Shown here one piece after another: positions 26,401 to 38,400 of a DNA stretch of 64,000 nt (positions are counted from its first letter, which is position 1; each line of letters starts with the position of its first letter). Position numbers and translations under genes: made by a program. The DNA is taken from contig NC_088317.1 in NCBI RefSeq assembly GCF_910592395.1, positions 11,100,001 to 11,164,000 on the forward strand, given 5' to 3'. This stretch comes from Lineus longissimus (lineage: Eukaryota > Nemertea > Pilidiophora > Heteronemertea > Lineidae). Below the pieces are notes generated by a model. It did not search any database and was not told the DNA's origin. It worked only from the letters and a program-made list of their open reading frames with translations.

Positions 26401-29400
26401 TTGAAGTAGTGGCTCCTGCTATTTCTGGTTTGGTTGTTTGTGAACATTGCTTCCTGTTTTATTGTCACACCATAGTCATTTAAACATTTCGATGCATCGT
26501 TTTCTCCAAAGATCCGTTTCAAAGCTGATTTCATACTTTGGAAGTTCAGTTCCTTCGCCGCTGTTAGTGCAAGTTGTTTCTCATTTTGGCCTAGACCTGC
26601 TTTATCTAGAATTTTGAAGGCTAGAACAGCTTCTGGTAATTCCATTTTATGTTTCTTACTAAGATAGTACAGTCTTTCAAACTCAATGATATACTCCCCA
26701 ATTGACTGTCCTTCAACTCTTTGGAAATTTTCAAATTTGGTGTAAATGCTGTAGGCTATATCAATTTCATCCTTTTTGTAAACCTTGTCAAGGGCTGCTA
26801 GAAGTACTTTCATTCCATCATCAGTATTGAGTTCACTTGTTTCAAGTTCTAATGCAATGGCTCTCGCCTGACCTTTTAGTGATAATGTGACTGCAAGAGC
26901 TTGTTTCTTTATATCAAGTTCTGTCACAAGTTGCCACATAGAAATTTCATTTTTCCATGTCTCATAATCGGAATGAGATTCACTTCCAAAGGTTGGGGGG
27001 TTTTTATATCCGGCGGCCATCTTTTTCTTTTGTTTGCTATTAAGTACAGGCACTGATGTACAGGGAATGTAAATGTATATGCACACAAGTATCCAGCTAA
27101 CACTACACAGAGGTCCTCCTTGTAGATTGTTACACAGCCTCTGCTACCATGAAAAGTTTGTCATTACTTACTGACATTGGTTGTATTCCACTCACACAGT
27201 CACTCCATATGATGGGCCGGCCCAGGTCTCTTGCTTGTGATTATTCTTTGTCGTGTACTGGTATAGTTTATCCTCTAGATAATATGTCCTCCTGACTCAA
27301 TCTGTTCTCCATGAACAACTCTCCTCAACCACATTAAAAAGTCCCTCCACCCAAAAGTACAAACAGATCTGTGATGTCATCACTACATCAGCACAATGTC
27401 ATTATTTGTGTGTAAGTGGTCTGCTAGTCAAAGTTAACAAAACTGCAGTTGTAAGACATCTCCTCTGATCACCAATCATTTGAAATACTAGTTCTTCCAG
27501 TACAATGATGGTTGAAAACAAAATTTGTTACATCGAGCATTAGAGTAGGCCATTCAAGGGACAATTATCTCAAATGTCTAAAAAAATGATGTCATTCGTT
27601 GGTGCTGTGATGGAACCAATTCTCTGAGGATGTACCAATGTCTCATTTGCGCATTAAACCAACAAGGCATGGGAAAAGTTTACAAGGTCTTTAACATTGT
27701 GTTGTGTTCAAAACTATTTCGACTAAATATTTTTAGATTTTGTAGTACAGCATTTTTTCATTTACAGTTGGAGGCATGTGAAAATGATGAGGATTTCGCC
27801 TCAAAATGTCGAGACCTCACAACTTGGGGAGAGTCCTGCGGATATCCTGAAATATCTGAACTGATACAGCTGAGCCAGAGAAAAGAACTTGTTAGCAGTA
27901 TCGTAACTTACTTCCTTATGGACAGGTAAGATACTTCCTCCTTTTTTGGCTCCTCTGTCATTAGACAGTTAGGCTGATTTTTGCCAAATGGTGACATTCA
28001 TGAAACTGACCAAAGTACGTATCTTGTATAATCAACACATGGTACAATGATTTTTTAGTGACTTTTGAAAGAGTGTGCTGAAGGTACAGTAAAAAAGCAG
28101 CCAACATTTGATGACTGTGGATCAGTGCCAACTGTTGGTAGAAGAAATGAAAACAAAAAAATTGCTCACATCAGAATTAGGGTGCAAAAGACGAGGCTTG
28201 GTTGGAAAAATGGTCAAGTTCCTAATGTTTCAAAATTTAATTCATGTAGGGCCAATGTCAAGATTGTGAAGTTATGTTTCAGGGCCACTTAACAGAAATC
28301 ACATGTTTATCAGCGCTTCTGTTTGGTTTAGGTGGGAGCAGACCTCTGTTTTTAGCTCAGCTGACAAAGTCAGCGGAGCTAGTAGAATAGCTGTTCAAAT
28401 GGTGTCCGTCCTGCAATCCATCCATCCATCCATCTAGGGACCCATCTGTGGACAAAATTGGACATTTCTGATTGGGAAGGCCTAGCCACTTCGTTGACGG
28501 TGCTAAATTAGGAGTTGCCCAAGGTGAACTCAAAACACGAAAAATCAGCGCGATCCGACCTGTATTAAGAGAATGAGGTCATTTCGCGTTTAGATTTCTT
28601 TCCCTTTTTACCTCGGTCCACAGAGCAAATATTGTTTTCAAATGTGGCTGAATATTTTTTAATATTTTTTCATTTTTTACTTTTAATGGAATTAATATAG
28701 TTTTCACCGCCAGTTGGCGCTGCAGGCACATTGACTGAATTTTGGCGATTTCAAATTTGGCGGTGGCTCAACTTTTTGCAAGCAGTGCCGCTGATTGGCC
28801 GATCGATAGAAGAGACGCCACCATTTAAAAATGGCGGTAGTCGCTGCTTCAATGAAGAGGAGTGAACTTTCTCATGTTCAATCGGTTGATACTCTTTTAA
28901 TCAACATGACCATGTACGTGAAATTTGTTTAGGTACTGAAAAGAGTCTATATAATTCAGATTTATCGATAGTTTTTTATAATATTGCGGAAATTTTGTGC
29001 ACAAATTTGCGAAAGTTGGTGCTCGTCTCATGTCATTTTAGAGCGAGAAATTTGTTTCCGTCGATCTCTACCACTGAAAAATCGCTTGCATAGCTTCGAA
29101 TTTTTGTGAAAATAAGTATCTGAACTTGGTTTCAAATAGTCTAGAGAGTTACCTTTGTGGTGATACATATGGTATGTGATAAATATTTGTGGAATTTGTG
29201 AAATTCGGTTTTCAAACGTGCCGATGATGCAAGCGATCTCGCGTGAATTTTGCAAGTCCTGATAATGAGTGATATGTCGACCGGGTGTCAAAAATCACTC
29301 GCCTAAATTCAATTCAAAGATCAAAAATAATATCTGAACTTAGTTTCAAATAGCCTACGCAATTATCATTTCGGTGATATATAATGCATGCATGTAATAA

Positions 29401-32400
29401 CGCGCTATTAAAACGGCGAAAGATCGTGATATTCTGATAAACACTCTGGTGGCGGTCGCACTAAATAACGACCGGTAGGGCCCGGCGTCTGGCGGAGAAA
29501 AAAAGGTAGCGCCCGGAGGTTGAAACGGGATTTTTAGCTCAGCTGACAAAGTCAGCGGAGCTAGTCAAATAGCTATTCGATTGGTGTCCGTCCTTCCATC
29601 ATGCCATCTGTAGACAAAGTTGGGCATTTTGTAATCATACAACCGAGGCACTTCAAATCTAGTCTTGCTTATAAACACCGCAGAAAATGTTGCTTACGGA
29701 AAAAAATTTGGGCGATTCGACTCAAATTCAGCTCCCTAGGGGGCAAAATGCGTAAATGAAAAAACAATTTTTTGACGCTCTATTCCAGCAGATAAAAGCT
29801 TGAAATAAAGTTGAAAAGGTCTTCATGATACAGAAGTTTTGATATAAAATAGATTAGTTTCGATTTATATCACCAGTTGGCGGTAGTGAGCAAAACTGTT
29901 GTTTGACCCCGGATGACCCCGCTTTAAATTTCCCGCCGAGGTTACCTGGAGAACTATCGTCAAGAAAATGGCGGTGACATTTTTATTTCTACCGGAGTGA
30001 TGATTTTGTAAGTGACGAATTTTCTTTTTTAAGCCTTTACGGAAACGTATTTTGGTACGAAACTTCACACGTTTATAGAAAAGATCAACGAGAATGTGTT
30101 CAAATGCCCTCATAACGATGAGTTCAACAGAATTTGGTCAAAACAACCTTCGAATGGAGTCAACTTTCTTTGCGAAATTGAAGCGACGACCTCATTATTT
30201 ATCGTAATTTATGCAGATCTGAGTCCAGCTGATGGGTGATGTTCTGATTTGTGTTCAAACTATTGGAAACTTCGGAAATTAGTTCTATTAGTTCTACTAT
30301 TCTGCAGGAGTATATTATAGCCATTGATGTTGACAGCTAAAAGCACGAAAACTTTGTTCAGGTTTCTCGTCCAATCACGTGACCTCTCCAACACTCGATA
30401 ATGCACTCTTTTCGTCCACGTTTTAGGCCAATCTTCGGCCTGAACATGAAATCTAATAAGCGCAGTACTTAAAGGCCGTGGTTTCCCTCGATGTTTCTCT
30501 CGCCTTGAAAACATTCCTGGGTAAAATCCATTGAGATTAGCCGAGTTAATCCACTTTTTCCGTGCCTAAATCTCTGCCGCTGAATTCTATAAATAGAAAT
30601 TATTAACATCGCGGCAGTGTGGTTCCCATTGTGCGCCCTCCCACTTCACACCATGTCAGGAACTTTTACGGAGAGAGAGGGCGTGCGGTAAGAAGAATGG
30701 CCAAAATGACGTCACATTTTCCTGGCAATGTCTCTTGCCAGACCAGTGAAAGCATCTTTACAGACAACGTTAGAACTAGAAAACGAATATGTTAATTTGC
30801 AAAATTAAAAGCAGATTTCACCACTAACCAGCCAAATCGGAATACGACGGCGCAAAATGTTCTCGCTTTCCTCCTGCTAAAAAACCCTGTTCCCGCACTC
30901 CTATTTTAATTTATGCCAAGGAATATGATATGATCTGTTTTCACTTTTTTGTAATTAAATGGTATTCATATAATGAGATCAATAGTAGTGTCCGTGTCAG
31001 ATCCCATCATGGAGGTATAAATAATTATTTATACCTCCATGATCACATCGTTCAACTAGTCTTCTCTCCCCAGGTGCCTCACACGGACCTTCACGTCCCC
31101 ATACTCAAGACCAACTCTTACAATATCGCCCTCAAAACAACCCTGGAGTCATGAATTCACAGGTGCTCCTGTGAAATCTCAGTTCTAGTTTATTTATCAA
31201 ACTTTATCGAGGGTTATCGAATCGAATGGATGTGTCGATCGTCGGGGCGGATTGATATGTGGTTAGGTTGTGCGTCCAAGGCGATTAGGTCATTCAGTTA
31301 GTTTGAGAAAGATCATGATCATGAAGATGCGTGTTGTGTTATCATAACTGGAAAATAAGTTGAAGTTATTATTAGTAGTACTACAATTCTTACATGAGTA
31401 AAAAGTAGACGTTTTAAGCAACACAATAATGTTACTCCCATAAAAAAACTGTCAATTCTCCTTACCACTCACAGAAAGCAAGCCATTGCTGTTAAGTTAT
31501 GCAGGGGCTTAATCAATTACTTGCACTCCATGTGGGGTGAATAACATTACCTTTTGAACGGCTGGCTGTAGGAGGATGATTGGAACAGCCGGTATACCTG
31601 CTGACCTGCTGAACCGAGGTTAATGTTATTTTCAATCCACGATTGCAGGTCACCTGACTTTCGAGATTTCGCGGGAAATGAAATTGTAAAGAAACGCATG
31701 TGTGCAGTTCAAATGTAAACAAAAATGTATTTTTGGCACCTTCGGTTGCTGGACTTGGGTTTTCCCGCAGTTAGGAGCTGGATCAAATTGGTGGTCTATT
31801 GTGCTGTTTTAGTCAGAGGTAGCCCTTGATTATGAAGGGATTTTCAAATTAAGGTGACCATAGTCTTTTATGTGCTCAGCTCACCACAGCTTTCAATACT
31901 TGATGTATCTGAAGAGGCGCGCGGAACCTGACATGGCCTTACCAAGGAGCTGCTAACTTTCCCTTTTTGGCTGAGACATTGCTTCATGTAGGACTAGGAG
32001 GAGCACGCATTTTAATTTGTCTCTTCGATATTGCTCCTTTATTGCATTAGATTTTCATCGCAATTCGATCTATTCAAGATATAGCCAATTTGAACCTGTC
32101 TGCGCCAAGGATAGATTGGTTCCAGATCGACTCACTATGACTAGGAATACGCAGTAGAGCGCAATGTCATGAAAAACGACCCTTTGTATTGTAAATTCCA
32201 ATCACCTGCAGGACAGGTCAATTTCTCTCAATAAAATTAATTTTGTTGACTCCTGTAATCTCTACCTTATCAAAAAAAAAGAAAGTGGTGCTAGTCCCAA
32301 ACTGGTAATTTCTATTTATTTTGACCTCTGTTAAATCATGATACCTCTCAATTACAGACAGCATTTTGTATCCTTGTGCTGTACAACCCAGCCTGGACAT

Positions 32401-35400
32401 ACCACAGTTGTCCATGGAGAAGTCTCATCCTCTCTGACACTTTTTTTCTGTAAAGCTACTGATACAACATGCTGAACTAGGGATATCTTCCGTTGCCTCC
32501 TGTAATATTTACATACCATGGCTGATTAGTTCAATCATTTTTCATCCACCTGGCAGCTCTGCATTGGAAATTTTAGTGGTATAACGTGTTCTCTTGACCT
32601 TCAAACAGTAGTATAAAGCCGATATTTACTGCTTTATACCCTCAGTCCTGTGTTATTAGGTCATCCAGCTGAGCGCCAGGCCCTTGGGCCTCTTGTTATG
32701 CACTTTTAACTGTATATATATGTTGTTTGGATGTATTTTTAACAGTTCTGTAACTTTGATGACCAAGCTTGCGCCCAAAGTTGGTAAAATTGATGCTTGT
32801 TTATGGACTGCGCTAGCGACCGGATAATTCGCCGTCGGCCATTTTGGCTACGGTCCCTGAGTTGTTGTGGTTGGCAATTTTGCAACAAATCTCGCCATTT
32901 ACGTTTGTTTTCTCCCTGTCTGGTCATTGGCCGTGAAAAAAATTATTTTGAAAGTCACATTATGACATCGTAGTATGAATTCCACTGCAGTTTCGTTAGG
33001 CAGCAATGCTCATGTTTTTGGTTTGCAATCCTGTACTGTCTGTACACTGCGCTGTGCATGGTTGTACTGTTGGCTGTAAAAAACTGCGCTCAACTGCCAA
33101 TTATGCATTAGTCTGGTGGACACGAGGTTGGCCTTAAACTTGCTTGAAATCGAAAATTTGGACAACACACGTGTACTACAGCGCAAACGGCAGCATTCTG
33201 ACATATAGAAACATGTGGTCTGATTCTATTTTTACTTGTCATTTAGTGATTACGCGTCCAACCTCGTATGCAGGGTAATGTGGCTTTCTCATTGGTTGAA
33301 CGTTAATTTTGTTCACAGCCTTATAAGGCACTTGAGCGCAACGCAGTATTTCTCTGAAGGAGAAAAGCTTGATGGGTTATATCCGGTACGCGCGAGACTA
33401 CCGCAAAAAGACTTATGGGTACGTACCGCCAGCTCCCCCGGTCTGTACATCTTGACGCAAGGGCCCAACGCGCCGCGTAGCGGCAAAAAAGCGAAGCTGG
33501 CAAAACATTTATAACGGGTCACCGTCACTTATTATTGGACTTATAGCGCATTTACGGGGTTGCAACTATTTTGCTTTATAGTGTCACCAGGAAAGAAAAG
33601 CATGCGACCTAACGCCGATCTATTTGTATAAAGTGATAATTGGAAGGTATATAGTAGGAAATATCAATAAAATAATCATTCCATGTCGTCTTTTGAGGGC
33701 ATTTTTGATTGTAAAAAATATGTGTGTACGTCACCGTAGTCTCTGCAATGATAATTTTATCAGAGCAGTCTCGCGCAAGTAGAAGTTCTTTACCTATTAG
33801 TTCTTCACTTATTAGTCTCAACGTCTGGCGCAAAGCCAGACGTTTTCCATTACGATTTCACTACGATGTTTGACAAGAAGGAGCAGTGCGCGAGATATGC
33901 TAATGAGCAGACTTCCCTCGCTTGAGTTTCTGAAGAATGTTCCATATCGCGCTCAGCTCATCACTGCTGATTATGACAGGCGTGCAACGGTAGGTATCTG
34001 CTCCCGAACTTCCACCCTAATACGGTACAATAAGTTACCATTTGATGGGAATGGGACAATGCCCTCACTGTGTATGGAGTCATAGGGATAAGAAGACATT
34101 ATTCATTAGTGTTGGTACAAGTGATTTTGCCCAAAAAGCATGCGCATTCAAAAAACAAAATATGCAAGGTATCACCTACATGACCATGACGACGTGCAGA
34201 AAGTGCACTGGCCAGTGCATACCCTATGGCTATGTACTAGTAAACATGGTAAACATGAACAACATCATTATTCATCGGCAGTTCATTTTACTCCGAGCTT
34301 TTCCTGAAACATATAGCCATGATGATTAGGCCTACCATGTACCATGACCAATAACAGCACTAGATCATGTAAATGTCAACAAGTTCACATTGTAGTGGCT
34401 TCCTTTCTACATAAGATGCGTACCTCTCCAATAAGAACAGACTTCTTATATACTAAGATGAACTAGATTTAATCAAGCTTAAATCATAACATACATTGAC
34501 CGGAACACGCCATTTCTCCGAAGCCCCGACCCACGCATGCGCAGAACAGACCAAAGCCGAGAAAACCCCAAGATGAATCTTGGTGACTACTACATCATCC
34601 CCCCTTTAAGCTTGACTTAAATCCTGGAGATGCACTTCGAGAAAGGCTTAACATCATTATATATTGATTCACACTAACTTTAAACAAACAGGGTTTTGTT
34701 CTAACAACCACAACCTTTGGAATTCCCATCCACAATACTGCAACCAAGGATTAAGCAATGTTCCAAGAGTCCAAGAGTCTTTAACCCTTCCCTGGCTGCA
34801 TAAACCAAACACTAAATGATTAATAATCAACAACCGAACATATGGAAACACAACACACCTGAATGTCACACAGGTCAGCTCAGAATACTAATAATATTAC
34901 ACACAAAGTGAGTTGAGGGGTAGACCACCCTCAACACCAAATGTGGTACCAAGGCATTATTCTGGCCTCACTACACTAGTAACCGCAGTGAGTAGAACTT
35001 AAACGGATTATATAGATATCCTTGAATCACTGAATCAATTTTACACCAACCTGGCAGCAACACTAGATTTCAAAAACGTTTTCGCTTCTCGATTTATGAC
35101 ATTATGGATTGAACTGACTCATACATGTAAGAACACTAACATTGGTGTGTGTCTTAAATATCTCCTCCCCCACAAAAACGTCACAACGTGGAAAGGGAGA
35201 AAAGTACCAGATAATACATGAATATTGTGATTACCACAGCTTCAATTGGCTTACATTTTTGGTGACAATCTTATCACCAACCTCTATCTGCACATTCACT
35301 GGATTCACCACACGCACAACCCTGTAAGGGCCCTCATATCGCGGCGCTAACTTCGCAGTAAAGCCCTTTTTAGAATCAGACAAGTAGTGCGTCTTCACAA

Positions 35401-38400
35401 AGACTTGATCATCAACCTTAATGTCAGACTCCCTTCTGCGTTTGTTGTATCCCTTAGCCCGAATGTTCGCAGCGTCCTCATGTAGTCTCCTCGCATTTTC
35501 ACATTTTTCCTCGTATCGGTATTGCGTTTGTTGATCCTGGGGTCGAACCAAGGCATTTGCAAGAGGGTTCCTGAGTTCTCGCGCGAGCATGAGTTCAGAC
35601 GGACTACAGCCGATAGTGCGATTAACAGCTGTATTCACAGCTAACCGGAATTCCGCTAAATGTGTATCCCAGGACTGGTGGTCCTTACCCGAGACATAAG
35701 AAGCGAGCATAGCTTTCAAATCTCGATTAACGCGTTCAACGAAATTTCCCTGGGGGTGATAGGTAGTGGTGTGAATGAGTTCTACACCCCAATGCTGACA
35801 CACAGCCTTCAGGAATTTTGAAGTAAACTGCGATCCATTGTCCGTTAAGAGTTTTTCTGGGGGTCCATAACGACTGAAGAGTTCTCTTACGAGGATTGTA
35901 GAAATTGTCTGTCCGGTTGCTCGACGTAAAGGAAAAAATTCTACAAATTTCGAAAAATGGTCTCTAACCACAAAGATCTGAGTGTGTCCCACATGACTTT
36001 TGGGTAGGGGGCCTACCAGATCTGCAGCTACTAACTCCCATTTTCTGGTAGACTTGACTGGCTGCATTATCCCCTGTGGCTTTCTATACACTGGTTTTAC
36101 AACTTGGCAAGTGCGGCATGCCCGTACAAAGTTTTTAACATCACAAGACAAGTAAGTGTTCCCACCAAAAATAGCGAGCAATCCTTACAGTGGTCCTATG
36201 CCGACCTCCATGACCCGCAGTCGGATCTGTGTGACACTGAAATATCACTCGTTTCCGTAAGCTTTCCGGGATCACCAACTTTCGCATTGGTCTGTCCCTG
36301 CCGTAATGATATAGGGCCTTGTCCCACACAAAATTGTCAGCAGTTGCGCTCACATGTTTCCGAACATTAACTGGAACCTCAGTTATTGGCAATTGGTCTC
36401 TTAACATTTTAACATACCACTTAGTATTCTCATCAGTCTCCTGCGCAGAAACTAATTCAACTAAACTAATCTGAATAGAGTCCCCATTGTCATACTGGAA
36501 AGTACTCCAGCCACGAGATTTGTCACACATAGGGCAAATGTACTCATCAAGTGTCTGTGCTGTATCTGGGGTAATCCCAACACAGCTATCGTGGAACCAA
36601 CGGTCACAACGGTCGCATTGTACCCAATCAACAGAGTCAGAAACAGCACCAGTACATCCTGGCAATGCGCACTTGTCATCACCCGTATCATCGGCCACAA
36701 CTGCTGGTATAACTCCAACCATAAGAACAGGGTCAAAACGTCCGTCCCTGGACAATGTGTCAGGAATGATATTCACCTTTCCAGGACGATATTGTACCTC
36801 AAATATGAAGTCCTGAATGCGTAGTACCCAGCGAAATAACCGTCCACTGAGCTCTTTCTTAGATGAAAAGAGCCAAGTCAAGGCCTGATGATCTGTAACT
36901 ACCACTGTCCCAGTTTTTCCTTCAACCACATTTCTCCACTTTTCTAATGCCAACACAACTCCAAGGATTTCCCGTTCACTTGTGCTATACCTGCGTTCGG
37001 CCATAGAGAGAGTCCTGCTAGCATAAGCGATTACTCGAAGTTTACCCTCCTGACGTTGGAGTAACGCGGCGCCAAGACCAACACCACTAGCATCTGTATG
37101 GACTTCAAATTCACCGTTAAGATCAGGGTGAGCCAACACGGGAGCAGAACACAAGTCTTTCTTGATCTGATCGAACGCTAACTGAGTCTCTGCGGTCCAT
37201 TCCCAAACAACGTTGTCACGGCGCAAACAGTTAAGCGGTTCAATCTTAGTAGCCAGGTGAGAAATATACTTACTCACCCAACCTACCATACCCATAAACC
37301 TTTTCAATTCTTTTCTGTTTCGCGGCACAGCAAAGTCATTAATTGCTGAAACTTTGTCCTGGCTCACTGCAATTCCAGCCTCCGAAATACCATGTCCGAG
37401 AAAATGCACCGATGTGCGCATCAGTTTACTCTTCTGCGGGTTGACAGTAAGTCCCGCCTCACGCAACCGTTGAAAGATCATTTTCAAATGTCTTAAATGG
37501 TCCGCGACAGTTTTGGAATATATAACAATGTCATCTTGATATACAAAACAAAATTTTCCGATGTACCCATGGAGAACTTTCTCCATCAACCGACTAAACG
37601 ATGCCGGCCCATTTACCACACCCATGGGCATGACCTTATACCGATAAAGCTTTTGGCCATCAGAAAAAGACGTAAAGTCACGATCTTTTTTCCGAAGAGG
37701 AATTTGGTAAAACCCGGATTTCATGTCTAGCGTTGAAAAAATCTTTCCGCCATGCAATGAAGATAAAAGTTGGTCCAAGTTGACCATCGGATAAGCGTCA
37801 ATCTTTGTACGACGATTCAGTAAACGAAAGTCTTGACAGATACGATACTTATTTTGACCTGGTTTCGGCACCATCACAATAGGAGTCCTCCAGGGGGACT
37901 GGGCCTCCTCAATTATGTCCATCGCATGAATCTCCGCCAGCGCCTGTTTGCAACTGACGCGTTTGGCAGGTGATAGTTTATAAGGTCTCTGAGCAATCGG
38001 AGTGTAATCATAAAGTTCAATAACATGTTCCATGACATTAGTACGACCTGGGGTCTCAGTTAGAACATCTTCATATTGTGATAGAAGGCTTTCAAACTCA
38101 GTCCTCTCACTAGCACTAATTTCTGCAAGAGGGGGATCAACACCAGCGGGTGTTTCCTCCTCAGTAAGTTCAGGTTCTGGCGATTGTGCAGGTACAGGTT
38201 CAGGCTGCTTCAAGCCCAAGATAGGCCACTTGATTGTCGGGTTTGTCCCCTCCAACCAATAACTGTTTGTTTTGAAATCCAGTGTCAAACCAATAGCAGA
38301 GATGAAATCGCGACCAAGGAGTACTGGGGTCGGTAATGTCTCCATCACCACACACTCAACTACACGTTTGGCTCCACAACATTCAATCTCTACCATAACA

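Larger units (their letters stand above)
22318..27439 (-). mobile_element. Ty1/copia LTR retrotransposon, nearly full length
   Basis: 5,122 bp with paired 290-bp LTRs, a primer site for initiator Met tRNA, gag with a zinc knuckle, protease, integrase, reverse transcriptase and RNase H in the copia order (integrase before RT). Flanks show AAAC on both sides, a 4- to 5-bp target duplication. It lies antisense in the intron between HECT exons at 22203 and 27768. The reading frame is broken twice by single missing bases near 25892 and 25700. The group may be GalEa-like, common in marine invertebrates, which is inference. Confidence 0.92.

Noticed and set aside
36141-36181. Programmed frameshift between gypsy RNase H and integrase
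   Set aside because: The shift falls inside the integrase zinc region, not between domains, and sits at a five-T run, so an indel or base-calling error is the simpler reading.
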